DNA of 64,000 nucleotides from Paenibacillus curdlanolyticus YK9. Lineage in GTDB: Bacteria > Bacillota > Bacilli > Paenibacillales > Paenibacillaceae. Shown in pieces: positions 46,088-56,726 of the stretch. The notes under the pieces were generated by a model that searched no databases, was not told the DNA's origin, and was given only the letters and a program-made list of their open reading frames with translations. The position numbers and the translations under genes are program-made. Every line of letters starts with the position of its first letter. Within the stretch, counting starts at the first letter, position 1. The DNA is taken from the NCBI RefSeq assembly GCF_000179615.1, contig NZ_AEDD01000001.1, positions 1 through 64,000 on the forward strand, given 5' to 3'.

Positions 46088-46411
46088 ATGAGAAAGATAT
46101 ATCCGTTTGATTTCAAATCAGGTGACGTCATTCTAAACGATTTTGACTTCGATCCTTCCATTCCTTATACCGAACAAAAGTGGTCGTTCAAGGAGGATAT
46201 ATTTCAAGTACGTTACCACCAAGAGAAGTATATCATTGACCTGGGATGGTACCCTGAGTTCAATTTTGATGAAGGAAGATTTAAACTTATGGTTGTCGAG
46301 GTGCACGGTACTGAATGGCATCCTTTGAAAATAAGAGAAACAACCTCAATCGAAGAGATTATTGCGTATGTTAATGAAGCTATTGAATTTGTAGAATCGA
46401 TAGTGAAATAG
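46088..46411 (+). CDS. Hypothetical 107-residue protein
   Basis: A small soluble protein with a beta-rich middle (KEDIFQVRYHQEKYIIDLGW, FKLMVVEVHGTEWHPLKIRE) and a C-terminal helix (IEEIIAYVNEAIEFVESIV). No family is recognised; it may be an immunity-like or stress protein by size only. GGGGAGAG lies 11 nt before ATG 46088 and 8 nt before an in-frame GTG 46085. Base composition is more AT-rich than upstream genes, marking the approach to the accessory region. Confidence 0.6.
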   Translation: MRKIYPFDFKSGDVILNDFDFDPSIPYTEQKWSFKEDIFQVRYHQEKYIIDLGWYPEFNFDEGRFKLMVVEVHGTEWHPLKIRETTSIEEIIAYVNEAIEFVESIVK

Positions 46412-46428
46412 TGAAATGATCAATGAAA

Positions 46429-46450
46429 AAGCCACTCCAAGGAGCGGCTT
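46429..46450. terminator. Terminator overlapping the end of the YdeI-like gene
   Basis: AAGCCACTCC and GGAGCGGCTT pair around AA with one mismatch. On the minus strand a TTTTTC tract follows, so it mainly serves the gene at 46449. Confidence 0.75.
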
Positions 46451-47066
46451 AAATCTCTTCTTTTTCTTTTTCTCTATCATTTAATCCTTTGCCATCGAGA
46501 ATCTGCTGCATACACTTCTCAACTCGCGACGCTCGCGTCTTGGATTGTTTCGGTTGAGAGAAATGAAGAAGGTATGCGCGTTGCCGTCCGGGCGTCAATG
46601 CTTCGAAAGCCGTTTTCAGATCGGGAACCTCATCGAACTTGTGCTGCAGCTCTTCAGGTGTGCTGTATTCGGAATGCGGTTTAAAACTCACTTCCAAGCC
46701 GGCAATCTCAACTTCAACGGCTTCATGGATATAGGCTTTCAGGATGGATTCCATCTCAACGATCTCCTGAACATTCGTGAACCGAATTTGGCGCGCCGCT
46801 TGAACGTTCTCCGTTTGTTGGATTAGGACGCCATGGGGGTCTTTTAATAAAGAGCCTTTGTGAAACAGAAGCGCGCAGTACTCCTTAAATCCATGGATCA
46901 GCACGATGTTCTTGTCCTGAAACGTGTAACAAGGATGCATCCACTTATATTCCTCGGTTAAATTGCAGTCAAGAACGATTGCTCTTAACTTCTCGTATTC
47001 GGCTTTCCACTTGGATGATTTACTGAAAAATTGATCGATCTTAGGATTCAGTTCGTTTGTTTTCAA
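46449..47066 (-). CDS. YdeI-like DUF1801/OmdA-type protein
   Basis: The 205-residue protein has an N-terminal DUF1801-like half (FFSKSSKWKAEYEKLRAIVL, then YKWMHPCYTFQDKNIVLIHG, ALLFHKGSLLKDP). The C-terminal half has the OmdA pattern (VPDLKTAFEALTPGRQRAYL, LHFSQPKQSKTRASRVEKCM). This combination is typical of YdeI-type proteins of Bacillales; one member has been linked to peptide-resistance phenotypes, but function is not established. The start is at 47066; the ribosome site AAAGAAGGATG is moderate. Confidence 0.8.
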   Translation of the reverse strand: MKTNELNPKIDQFFSKSSKWKAEYEKLRAIVLDCNLTEEYKWMHPCYTFQDKNIVLIHGFKEYCALLFHKGSLLKDPHGVLIQQTENVQAARQIRFTNVQEIVEMESILKAYIHEAVEVEIAGLEVSFKPHSEYSTPEELQHKFDEVPDLKTAFEALTPGRQRAYLLHFSQPKQSKTRASRVEKCMQQILDGKGLNDREKEKEEI

Positions 47067-47557
47067 GGTTCATCCTTCTTTTCTATAAGAATATTGTTTA
47101 TATTGACGTTTTTATATTTGCTTCATTAGGTTCAATTGTACGGATTTTTTAGCGATTGTATACAGTTGGGCGTAGACTTTAGCGAGAATTTTAATAAAAT
47201 GGCTCCTGTGAAATAAGATACATAAAAAATATATAAAAAATTAAATTCAACTCTTGCTGTAAAATAGAAAATGATGATACAGTAAATGGGAAATGAGTGT
47301 GTTCTTAGTTCTAATAAAGTAAAGAATATGCGAATTTGAATCAGAGAGGGGTTAAACAACACTAACAGAAAGGAGAGGTAGAATCATTTCGATGATGTGA
47401 AGTTGTAAGCGCTATTAAATAAACATAAGGGCGATGCATTTTGAAACCAAGCGGTTTACAAAACAACCCCGGTACTTTATTCCGTGAAATGTGACTAGCA
47501 ATGAGTCATTTTCATAGAAAAAGGCCGGGGTTTTATTTATTTGAGAGGAGAATAGAC
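47067..47557 (+). promoter_or_regulatory. AT-rich intergenic region with structured leader
   Basis: This 490-bp gap holds no gene. From 47461 the sequence forms a long fold. AACCCCGG (47465-47472) pairs with CCGGGGTT (47525-47532), which is followed by TTATTTATT. Inside, GTGAAATG-GACT and AGTCATTTTCA make a second hairpin, and AAACC/GGTTT another just upstream. A terminator-like stem before the ribosome site at 47542-47550 suggests an attenuator or riboswitch. I cannot match it to a known riboswitch class by eye. Confidence 0.45.
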
Positions 47558-49972
47558 GTGAAATTCAGGAAGCTTAGAGCACTATTAATCATCTTAGTTT
47601 CGATTGGCATGCTTTGGAACATGGACCATGTAGCAACTGCAAGTCAACAAACAGAGGTTGCTGCGACGAATAATCTGGAAGAGGAAGTCGTACCAGAGGC
47701 GCCAGGGGTTATTAATGAAAAGTCGGTCAATGCTTCGTTGGAGAAGAAAGGCAAGAAAGTGGTCAGAGAGCTCGGTGAGAAGCGAACACGAAACAGTAAA
47801 CAGTTTTTGTTATCAGACGGAACGGTCGAATATATCAGTTCTCTAACAGATATTCACTATGAAGATAATCGTGGCGGACTGCGAAATATTAACACGGTGC
47901 TTCAGGACGGGGCGACTATTGATATCAATAAAGCGCCAATGTCAAAAGAAAATGCCAAACGAATGAAAGGCAATAAAAATAAAACAGGTGCAAAGCATGC
48001 AGAAAATGAATACTTCCGTGCACTGGAAGTTCCCTATGAAATTCAAGTGCCGAAGAAATTCAATACAGGATATCGGATTGGCTATGGGGATGACGAGCTA
48101 ACCTTTATTCCAATAGGCGCACAAGCGAGTAAAGGGAAGCTGGACCCAGCAACGAAAGACACGGTTTTATATAAGGATGTTTGGAAAGAAACCGATGTGG
48201 AGTTGATCGCAACTAGCAACGGCATTAAGGAAAACATTTATTTGAACAGCGATGCAGCGCCTGATTCTTTCTCGTTCGAGGTTATAGGGAACCTTGCCAA
48301 TAATATGACTGCTGGTGAACTCGTGTTAATGCCAGCGTGGCTGCAGGATAAGAGCGGAGCAAAGCGGGATGTCACATTGACCAAAAGAAAAAACGGGAAT
48401 AAGACTTTTGTGGATGTGAAGTGGGACAATAAGGGGCTGGTTTATCCTATTGTTATTGATCCTACGACGACGATTAGTATGGAGAACTGCATGTATGTGG
48501 ATAGTATGAATCCAAATAAATCCTTCCCGTACAATTCCCCTGTCAAAGTACAAGGGATGTATTTCTATAATAACTACTTCAGTAAAATCACCTTATTTAA
48601 ATATAATTTATCGGCAATTCCTGCAGGAAGCCAGATTATTAGCAGTTCCCTGGATCTAGGTACAGTTCAAAAAGTCTATAATTTTTACCCGCAGACCTCA
48701 AACCCTGGATATATGGATGTAATCGCCCGAAGACTCACAGGTAGTTGGAATATACAGACAACATATAGCACGATGCCTGCTTACACGACTGATCAAGCAA
48801 GCCCTGTCGTTAGAGTGGCCAGTTGGGGGCAAAGACTTCTTTTTGATTTAAAAGATATGACGCAGTTCGCTGTGAATAACAGCAACGGCCAACTGAACTT
48901 TGGGGTTTATAGAGAAGCCGCTGATCAATTTGACGAAATTACATTTAATGGATTAGCTTCTACTATGACGATTACTTACGCAACTACAACCCCGTATGTG
49001 ATCAATGGAACTATTAGTAATGATAAGAACGTCGTAAACCTTGCGTGGCAAGTTCAGTCAGTGTCTCCTCAGGTGAAATATCAAATTATTGGGACTAAAA
49101 ATAATCTCTGGGAGGCTTATGATTCAGGAATCGTCAGCAATGCTTCTTCAACTCATACGGTTGCGCTTACTAATGGTACATGGAGCTTTGCAGTGAGGGT
49201 ATTAAACAGTACGACATGGGGGCCATGGCACATCTTAAACAGTTCTATAACAATTAACAGTGGACCAGGGGTTACGTACAGCTACAGCAACAACCTGCTC
49301 ACGCAAATATTTAACAATGATACCGGTGAAAAAATGAATCTGGAGTATGACCTGAACGGCAACCTAAAGAAAAAAGTGAAGGCGGGTATTTCACAAAAGA
49401 AGCTCATAATGGATGGAAATCCGGTCGAATGGACATCTAGAACGAGAAAAATAGAAGATGGATACGACGATTTTCTGGATACAACCATTAAACAACCGGA
49501 GAGGGATATTAGAAGCGTGTACACGGAGAGTGATGGAACATACTTCTATATCATGATCGAGCTAGGGAGATTGCAGAATTACGATATGCTGTTGCCGCAT
49601 GGCTATAATGACGACAGTTATTTCGTTTATTTAGGAGCGCCCAATGGTACAGCTACGCTGACAAGATTCGGAACAAGTCTTGCATCAATGCATGCCTATT
49701 ATGAGATTGGAAGTTGGGAACAAACTAACCATAATACAACCGTACATGAATATAGGAACGGAGCTTGGCAATTGACATGGTCGAGCTTGTATGTAAATAA
49801 TGCCACAAGTTCGAGACGAATCATTATAGATACAGGTGCAGGGAAGGTTTTTGGAGTTAGTGCCATTCTGGAATTTAAAATTCCTCTTGACAAAATACCT
49901 AATGCTGATTTAAGTAAGGTATTTGTTGTGGCGGGAAGTGACACGAAAGATGTAGATATTGCTTCGAATTAA
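47558..49972 (+). CDS. Secreted DNRLRE-domain protein of the Rhs/WapA locus
   Basis: The 804-residue exported protein starts at GTG 47558, with AGAGGAG 7 nt upstream; the frame further upstream overlaps the leader hairpin. It has a signal peptide (LRALLIILVSIGMLWNM) and an N-terminal domain seen in Firmicute Rhs/WapA proteins (RNSKQFLLSDGTVEYISSL). A DNRLRE-type module follows (RRLTGSWNIQTTYSTMPAY), then an FnIII-like segment, one YD-type repeat (MNLEYDLNGNLKKKVK) and a C-terminal DOMON/CBM9-like domain. It lies 41 bp before the toxin gene and is probably co-exported with it as a surface partner. Confidence 0.75.
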   Translation: MKFRKLRALLIILVSIGMLWNMDHVATASQQTEVAATNNLEEEVVPEAPGVINEKSVNASLEKKGKKVVRELGEKRTRNSKQFLLSDGTVEYISSLTDIHYEDNRGGLRNINTVLQDGATIDINKAPMSKENAKRMKGNKNKTGAKHAENEYFRALEVPYEIQVPKKFNTGYRIGYGDDELTFIPIGAQASKGKLDPATKDTVLYKDVWKETDVELIATSNGIKENIYLNSDAAPDSFSFEVIGNLANNMTAGELVLMPAWLQDKSGAKRDVTLTKRKNGNKTFVDVKWDNKGLVYPIVIDPTTTISMENCMYVDSMNPNKSFPYNSPVKVQGMYFYNNYFSKITLFKYNLSAIPAGSQIISSSLDLGTVQKVYNFYPQTSNPGYMDVIARRLTGSWNIQTTYSTMPAYTTDQASPVVRVASWGQRLLFDLKDMTQFAVNNSNGQLNFGVYREAADQFDEITFNGLASTMTITYATTTPYVINGTISNDKNVVNLAWQVQSVSPQVKYQIIGTKNNLWEAYDSGIVSNASSTHTVALTNGTWSFAVRVLNSTTWGPWHILNSSITINSGPGVTYSYSNNLLTQIFNNDTGEKMNLEYDLNGNLKKKVKAGISQKKLIMDGNPVEWTSRTRKIEDGYDDFLDTTIKQPERDIRSVYTESDGTYFYIMIELGRLQNYDMLLPHGYNDDSYFVYLGAPNGTATLTRFGTSLASMHAYYEIGSWEQTNHNTTVHEYRNGAWQLTWSSLYVNNATSSRRIIIDTGAGKVFGVSAILEFKIPLDKIPNADLSKVFVVAGSDTKDVDIASN

Positions 49973-50013
49973 GTTTTTTAATACCTATCACTAAATAAAA
50001 GAGAGGTAATAGC

Positions 50014-53000
50014 ATGAGGTTTCGAAACTGGAGCATGGTACTCCTAGCAGTCTTATTATTATGGACGGCAGTCGTGCCGCAAGTTCAAGCTGAGAATGAG
50101 CCAGCGCCTGTAGAGCGTCAACCATATGTCATTGGATTCATCGATAAAGAAATGGGCGTCGCTTCATTAGGGAGTAATGTCAAGAAATCATATCATCAGT
50201 TTCCTATTGTTCTTGCGGAACTAACGCTGGAGGAAGTTGTAAAATTGCAGGCAGATCCGAATCTGTCCTTTATTGAAGAAGATGGAGAAGTTACGAAATC
50301 TTCTATTGCAGCCTCGCAGAAAATAACGAAAAAACAAACGGAAAAAACTAGACTGGTCACAACTCCTCAAGTGACTGCTGCCACTTCCACAGCCACGGGC
50401 AAGGGAATTAAAGTTGCTGTATTGGACAGCGGTAGTTGGTCGGGGGATTCACTGACGATTAAAGGCGGTACTAATATCGTCAACGAAGGAGAAGGCTTTA
50501 GTGATGATAATGGCCACGGCACATATGTGGCTAGTTTGGTGAAGAAGCTGGCGCCGGACTCTGATGTTTATGCTGTGAAAGTATTGGATGATCAAGGCAA
50601 AGGTAAGCTGAGCCAAGTGTTGGGCGGGCTCGATTGGGCGATTGCAAACCAGATGCAAGTGGTTACGATGAGTTTTGGTACGAGAATATACTCTCAAGCA
50701 TTAGCAGCAGCGACTAGTACGGCATCAGATAAAGGTCTGCTTATGTTAGCGGCGGCAGGCAATGCGAGCTTAGATAGTCTGGATTTCCCGGCACAGTATA
50801 ACAGCGTAATGGCTGTTGGTGCAGTGGATGCTGATCAAAAGAGGTTACCAAGCTCGAACAAAGATTCTAAGCTTGAGCTATCGGCGGTGGCAACTGGGCT
50901 CGAAGGGCTTGACGCACAAGGGAAGCCTTTGACTCTTGAAGGGACATCAGCAGCGGTGCCACAGGCTGCAGCAGTTGCTGCGCTGTACTGGTCGACGTTC
51001 CCGACATTGAAAGCTAGTGAAATTAGAGAAATGATGAACGTCAATGCCGTGAATCTCGGCAGCATGGAAGAATACGGGCATGGCTTGGTTCAATATAAAT
51101 TAAATGATGTTAACACTAATACAGATTTAAACCCGAATTCGACTGAAGATCAACCAGAACAAGAAGTAGAAAAGGCAGAGGAAGGGACAGAAGCGCCAAA
51201 GATTGTTCCAACTGAAAAGAGTGATCTTACAGGAGCTCAATCAGAAGACTTAACTGCTCTCGGCGATAGTCGTCTTGAGATCGAACGTCAGCGGATGGAA
51301 TCCGCTCGTGAGTTACAGAAACAGAAGGATGATTACGCTGCTGCAGAAGGTCGTCTTACTGCTGGGGATCTAGTAAGTGAATTCGGAGTTACTCAGGAGT
51401 GGGTAGATAACAAACTATCTGAAGGTTCTACCCTTTCTGAATTGTTCACATCACTTTGGCAAGCAAATGGCGATGGATTCGGAAATAAAAGTAGTCAATC
51501 CGAAACTGAAAACATTGAAGTGATCTCGCCAGAAACCGTGAATAATTCTAACGATCAGCAAAGCACAGTGGACGCCAGTGGCGCTGAGGCTTTGAAGCCT
51601 GCGAGAGAAGCAACAGCAACAGATGCTGTATATGGGAACACGAGCAACATTCCTGCTCATTCAGTGAATAACAAACTTATGAATAAGTTTGCTATCAAGC
51701 CAACCCTATATAGTAAAGTTACAAATCAATTGAATGGTGCAGGGGCTACGAAAGCAACAGCATCGCTGATGAGCGATCCTAACACGCTGCCTACACCTGA
51801 GAAGATCGTGAAACCTTACGCTAAGACAAGCGAAGCGCCATATACGGTTGGCTTGCATCAAGAAAATGTATCCTTATTATCAGGGAGCCTTTCAATCTCG
51901 GAGAATGATCTAACATTGCCAGGCAGGAATGGACTTTCCTTCACTCTAGGGCGTACCTATAATAGCTCAAGCGCTCAATGGGACGAGATGGATGTTTCGT
52001 ATTCCTATGATTATAACTATGTCTATGATTATAACGTAAGTACTAGATCCCGTAACCTAGTATATGACATAAGCGGGAGCTTCAGCGAAATGCTGGTCAA
52101 GTACCCGTGCTCAGGAACGAATAATACACCTACTGGATCATCGGTATATTCAGCAGGAACAGGATCTGTAACGCCAATTGATTCCCAAACTTTCGTGACT
52201 AAAAGCTCAGCGGATGCTTATAAAGCAACCATACCAACAAAACCTAGAGTGGTAGAACATCCGTGTGGGTATGAACCGAATCGCGTTTATTACAAAGAAT
52301 ATTCATTTAGCAGCTGGAGTACGTTGGAGCGTTATGGATCGTGGAGTAATGCCGTTCAAGCCCCAAACCCGTTTACTAGTCAACCATTCACCACTTCGGA
52401 TCAAGCGAATGCGGATCGTGCAATTCTTAACGCTGGTGCATATAATGCGATCGTGAAAGGCGGCACATATGATGACGGCTATTATGATCAGGAATATACC
52501 TTTACTGTTAATGCGAATCAGATAGTATATGCGGTAATAGCTAACCAGAATGCGGTTAATACAACTACGAAGGATATGATGGAGTCCAAGTTTCCGATTG
52601 GAAAGGGCTGGTCATGGGATATCCCTTACCTGAAATTTGACAATGGCAGAACCTATGTCAGTCTCGGTGATGGCGGGACGTATGCAATTGAAGGCAACCA
52701 ACTGAAAAATTACCCTTGGTCGGATCTAACATTTACATCAGATTCATCGGTAATATCGGGTGGGCGCACCTCCTCATATGCATTGAAGTCAGTATATGGC
52801 ATTGATCAATATTTTGACATCAGAGGAAATATACTCCTGATTAGAGATAATCATAACAATACAATCTCGTTCCAATACAGCGCGGTAGCTCCATATGGTG
52901 ATGTATTAACTGGTGTTACGGATGCAATTGGCAACACCATGAACATTGCTTACAGCAGTGCTAGCGTAGAGATTTCAATTGGCAGCCGTAAGGTTATTTA

Positions 53001-56000
53001 CAGCAAGTCTGTTGTTAATGGCAAAGAAATGCTAAGCCAGGTTATAGATCCGCAAGGACGGCAAACAACGTATAGTTATGCGGTTAAACCTGCAAAGTTT
53101 AGCCTTGTCGGATCAACACCAACGTATGATAACGCATATGCTCTATTAACTGAGGTAGTACATCCTACCGGTGTGAAGACGAAATATGAGTATGAGATTA
53201 ATCCCGTTACCCGCATGCTTGGCGACAATCAATCCGCACAGGCTTATCGTGTTGCAAATCGCCAAGATGTAGAAACGCTATCTGATGGATCAATCAGAAC
53301 CTATAATTACTCCAGCATCGTCTATCAAGGAGATATGGGAAGCAATTATCGTGGCGACACAACTTTCTCTGCGACTTTATTCGATGGCTTGTTGGAGCAC
53401 ACGCACACTTATTTGAAACACTACAGTGGCGATGAAGTTGGGAATGATTATTATGAGACAGAGAGCAAGGTAAGTGACGGTACCATTGTTCGCAAGACGA
53501 CGAATACTTATGATCAAGCTAAACGGCGTACTGTGCCGATTAGTGTAACAAACGTTACGCAAAATATCGTGACAGGAGCAACCTCAACACCGGTCACTTC
53601 GTCTCAAACATTTGATGATTACCAGAATACATTAACTTCAGTCAGTCCGTTAGGTGTAACAGCAACTAATGTATTTGATCCGAATACGCATTTGTTGAAA
53701 ACCTCTATTGTGCCGGTTCAAGCGGGACAGAGCATTTATACCGAAATTACCTCGCGTAATGCACAGGGAGATATTCTGGAAGCAATAGTGAAGGATACAA
53801 CTGCTTCAGGAGCTGTGCTGCAGCATTCTCAATTCCAGTATGATAGTTATGGCAATGTTACGCTTATTCGGAATAAGGAAGAGAATCGTGATTTAGACAC
53901 TTTAATCACATACGACGAAAGCAAATATCAAGGGGCATACCCTACCAGTATCAATCAGCCTTACACAGATGCGGATGGAATCGCGCAAATTTTTACTAAT
54001 AGTATGGAGTACGATAAAACTTCCGGATTGATCACCAGTTATCGAACAGGCAAAGGCGATACGACAAGCTACACCTATGATAAGCTAGGTCGCATTATCC
54101 AAGTATTACAGCCAGATCAGACTACAGTTAGCTACTCGATTGATGATGCCCATAACGAAATACGTGTTACGGATGAAGAAGGACGCATGCAGTACATGCA
54201 ATGGAACGCCTTAGGCATGTCAACGGAGCAAGGGATTGTTTCTGGTGCAAGCAAGTTGAGAAAGGCAACTCAGCACTATGATAGCTATTCACGTCCTGAT
54301 TGGACTGAAGATGCATTGGGGCGGAGAACGACAAGCGAATACGACAAATGGGGAAGGGCTATTGCAGTTACAGCGCCAGGTGCTGGCTTATCGACCGTAC
54401 AATACGATGATATTGCAAGGTCGATAACATCTATGGATGCTGATGGTACACGCTCTCGCACATGGGGCGATATTCTTGGACGTGTGGTTAAGCAAGAAGT
54501 AGGACAAGGTAGCGGCTATCTTGTTGTTGGGACGCAGACCTATACGTATACCGGTGAAGTGTTAACAGCACAAGATGCGAAGAATGCGCTCACGCAATAT
54601 AGTTATGATCCACTAGGCCGGGTCATTCAAGTGACGGGAGCAGATGGGAATATCTACAAATATAGCTATGATCGTGCTGGGAATATGACGAAGATAACCT
54701 ATCCTGATCTCCAGGTCCTTACGCGCAGTTACGACCAGCTCGGAAGACTTATTTCCAGCACAGATGCTATCCAACAGCAAACGCGTCAGTATTATGATGC
54801 AAATGGTAATGTGAGTCGAACAGTCGATAAGAGCGGCAAGAGTTTTACGTTCACTTATAACAATCGTGACCAATTGCTTTCAAAGCAAGGGCCAACTGAT
54901 ACCATTAGTTACACGTATGATAAAACAGGCGCTCGCAAGTCGTTGACGGATAGTGGGAATTTGGTTACACAGTATAACTATGACCCGGTTACCAGCCTGT
55001 TGACTTCCGTAATCTATCCGGATGGCAAAACTATCGCTTATCAGTATAATACGGACGGCAGCAGGAGTGAAATGCATACGCCATTCAATGATACAGTAAA
55101 CTATGGGTATAACAGCTTTGGCCAATTGGATCAGGTCAAGTGGAATGGTGCAATGCAGGGGCAGTATGCATACACGCCAGCGGGACGCGTCCAAAGCATT
55201 AGTAAAGCTAATAATATTGTTGAAAACCTCACGTTTACAGATGGCAGCCTTACTAGTCTGACGCATAAGACAGTTGGCAGTGCAAATCCCTTGCGAAGCT
55301 ATCAATATGGTTACGATAATAACCGGAATATAACATCAATAAGTGAAAGTGCCGCGGGAATCCAGACGAAGAACAATCAGTTTGCGTATGATTCCATGAA
55401 TCGGATTAGTACATCGACGTTGAACAATGAAAGCTATAGCTATGATTCTCGTGGTAATCGTAAGGCACTCAACTCAACATCATCCATTTATGAAACATCG
55501 GATGATGTGAACTATGAATATGATGAATGGGATCGGCTAAAGCGTGTAACGCGTAGCGGAGGAAACGTTGTTGAATACACATACAATGGAGATAATCTAT
55601 TAGCGACACGTAAAGAGAATAATGTTACAACGCGCTACTATTACGATGGAGACCGAGTTATCGGTGAGGGAATCGTTCAGGCGGACGGTTCAGTTACAGA
55701 GAAGGCTAGCTATCTATACGGAGAAGGTCTAATTATGCGAGAGGATAGTACCAATGCCAGAGGCTATTACTTGCATAATGGACATGGGGATGTCGTTGAG
55801 ATCCGTTCTGATGCCGGAAGTATTCTTAACAGTTACGACTACGATTTATGGGGAAATACAATTGCTAGTAATGAGACGGTAGACAACCTATTCCGCTATT
55901 CCGGCGAAATGTGGGATGAGGGTGCTAAGCTTCAGTATCTGAGGGCAAGATGGTATGACCCGTCCATGGGAAGGTTTATTAATAAGGATACGTATGAAGG

Positions 56001-56712
56001 GGATATTACGAATCCTCTGAGTTTGAATTTGTATACGTATGTTAACAACAATCCTTTAATTTATTTTGATCCGACAGGTCATTGGAATGAAAAATTAGGA
56101 TTTAATTATGTTATTAATGAAATGAAGAACATGTGGGCGATAGCACCCACACAAGCTGAAAAAGATTATTGGGCTCAACAAGCTGAAAATGAAAGAAAAA
56201 AGGTTAGACAAACGAAATACTATAAAAACGGTTACTATTCTGAATCCGATATTATGCAGACATCTGACCCCATGATTCCAATGGATGAGATCATGAAACA
56301 AGCGCATGCAATGTATCCCACACTCAGTGCAATTCAAGGCTTTACTGAAGCGACTGCACAATATCTTGAAAATCATCCAGGGGAAGGTATAGCAATAGGT
56401 GCAGGAGGTTTATTCGTCAAGGGAAGTAGGATAGCAAAACTTGAAGAAGGGTTGAATTTTGCTGTAAAACCAGCTGAACATATGGCTAATAGCGCAAGAT
56501 TTGTACCTGTACAAACCTTAATATCTGCGATAAAGTATGGCAAGGGTCTACCAGATCCAAGAGGGAGTTCAGCTACTATGTTTTATACTGTAATGTATAG
56601 AAATGGAGCAAAGTACAACCTTGAGGTTCTTTATGACGCTACTAATAACATGGTTCTTCACTTTGAGTATACTCGAAAAGCGATAGGTGATCTTCCGGCA
56701 ATTAGCAAATAA
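50014..56712 (+). CDS. Subtilase-Rhs polymorphic toxin
   Basis: The 2232-residue secreted toxin has a signal peptide (1-26), an inhibitor-I9-like propeptide (37-95), and an S8 protease domain with intact triad D138 (VAVLDSGSW), H168 (NGHGTYVAS) and S312 (LEGTSAAVP), plus oxyanion N250. An acidic linker (about 370-570) precedes the Rhs/YD-repeat shell (about 610-1985). The Rhs core LQYLRARWYDPSMGRF ends in DPTGH (2019-2023). The last 210 residues are the variable toxin: a pre-toxin helical linker, a glycine-rich segment, and a tip containing RFVPVQTLISAIKYGKG and LHFEYTRKAIG. The tip resembles small RNase-type toxin folds, but I cannot name the family. The immunity gene follows 14 bp later. 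Confidence 0.88.
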   Translation: MRFRNWSMVLLAVLLLWTAVVPQVQAENEPAPVERQPYVIGFIDKEMGVASLGSNVKKSYHQFPIVLAELTLEEVVKLQADPNLSFIEEDGEVTKSSIAASQKITKKQTEKTRLVTTPQVTAATSTATGKGIKVAVLDSGSWSGDSLTIKGGTNIVNEGEGFSDDNGHGTYVASLVKKLAPDSDVYAVKVLDDQGKGKLSQVLGGLDWAIANQMQVVTMSFGTRIYSQALAAATSTASDKGLLMLAAAGNASLDSLDFPAQYNSVMAVGAVDADQKRLPSSNKDSKLELSAVATGLEGLDAQGKPLTLEGTSAAVPQAAAVAALYWSTFPTLKASEIREMMNVNAVNLGSMEEYGHGLVQYKLNDVNTNTDLNPNSTEDQPEQEVEKAEEGTEAPKIVPTEKSDLTGAQSEDLTALGDSRLEIERQRMESARELQKQKDDYAAAEGRLTAGDLVSEFGVTQEWVDNKLSEGSTLSELFTSLWQANGDGFGNKSSQSETENIEVISPETVNNSNDQQSTVDASGAEALKPAREATATDAVYGNTSNIPAHSVNNKLMNKFAIKPTLYSKVTNQLNGAGATKATASLMSDPNTLPTPEKIVKPYAKTSEAPYTVGLHQENVSLLSGSLSISENDLTLPGRNGLSFTLGRTYNSSSAQWDEMDVSYSYDYNYVYDYNVSTRSRNLVYDISGSFSEMLVKYPCSGTNNTPTGSSVYSAGTGSVTPIDSQTFVTKSSADAYKATIPTKPRVVEHPCGYEPNRVYYKEYSFSSWSTLERYGSWSNAVQAPNPFTSQPFTTSDQANADRAILNAGAYNAIVKGGTYDDGYYDQEYTFTVNANQIVYAVIANQNAVNTTTKDMMESKFPIGKGWSWDIPYLKFDNGRTYVSLGDGGTYAIEGNQLKNYPWSDLTFTSDSSVISGGRTSSYALKSVYGIDQYFDIRGNILLIRDNHNNTISFQYSAVAPYGDVLTGVTDAIGNTMNIAYSSASVEISIGSRKVIYSKSVVNGKEMLSQVIDPQGRQTTYSYAVKPAKFSLVGSTPTYDNAYALLTEVVHPTGVKTKYEYEINPVTRMLGDNQSAQAYRVANRQDVETLSDGSIRTYNYSSIVYQGDMGSNYRGDTTFSATLFDGLLEHTHTYLKHYSGDEVGNDYYETESKVSDGTIVRKTTNTYDQAKRRTVPISVTNVTQNIVTGATSTPVTSSQTFDDYQNTLTSVSPLGVTATNVFDPNTHLLKTSIVPVQAGQSIYTEITSRNAQGDILEAIVKDTTASGAVLQHSQFQYDSYGNVTLIRNKEENRDLDTLITYDESKYQGAYPTSINQPYTDADGIAQIFTNSMEYDKTSGLITSYRTGKGDTTSYTYDKLGRIIQVLQPDQTTVSYSIDDAHNEIRVTDEEGRMQYMQWNALGMSTEQGIVSGASKLRKATQHYDSYSRPDWTEDALGRRTTSEYDKWGRAIAVTAPGAGLSTVQYDDIARSITSMDADGTRSRTWGDILGRVVKQEVGQGSGYLVVGTQTYTYTGEVLTAQDAKNALTQYSYDPLGRVIQVTGADGNIYKYSYDRAGNMTKITYPDLQVLTRSYDQLGRLISSTDAIQQQTRQYYDANGNVSRTVDKSGKSFTFTYNNRDQLLSKQGPTDTISYTYDKTGARKSLTDSGNLVTQYNYDPVTSLLTSVIYPDGKTIAYQYNTDGSRSEMHTPFNDTVNYGYNSFGQLDQVKWNGAMQGQYAYTPAGRVQSISKANNIVENLTFTDGSLTSLTHKTVGSANPLRSYQYGYDNNRNITSISESAAGIQTKNNQFAYDSMNRISTSTLNNESYSYDSRGNRKALNSTSSIYETSDDVNYEYDEWDRLKRVTRSGGNVVEYTYNGDNLLATRKENNVTTRYYYDGDRVIGEGIVQADGSVTEKASYLYGEGLIMREDSTNARGYYLHNGHGDVVEIRSDAGSILNSYDYDLWGNTIASNETVDNLFRYSGEMWDEGAKLQYLRARWYDPSMGRFINKDTYEGDITNPLSLNLYTYVNNNPLIYFDPTGHWNEKLGFNYVINEMKNMWAIAPTQAEKDYWAQQAENERKKVRQTKYYKNGYYSESDIMQTSDPMIPMDEIMKQAHAMYPTLSAIQGFTEATAQYLENHPGEGIAIGAGGLFVKGSRIAKLEEGLNFAVKPAEHMANSARFVPVQTLISAIKYGKGLPDPRGSSATMFYTVMYRNGAKYNLEVLYDATNNMVLHFEYTRKAIGDLPAISK

Positions 56713-56726
56713 GGTGGAGGTAATAA

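Noticed and set aside
47400-47557. Assigning the leader to a cyclic-di-GMP or ydaO-type riboswitch
   Set aside because: The conserved core segments of those classes are not recognisable. Only a generic structured leader can be supported.
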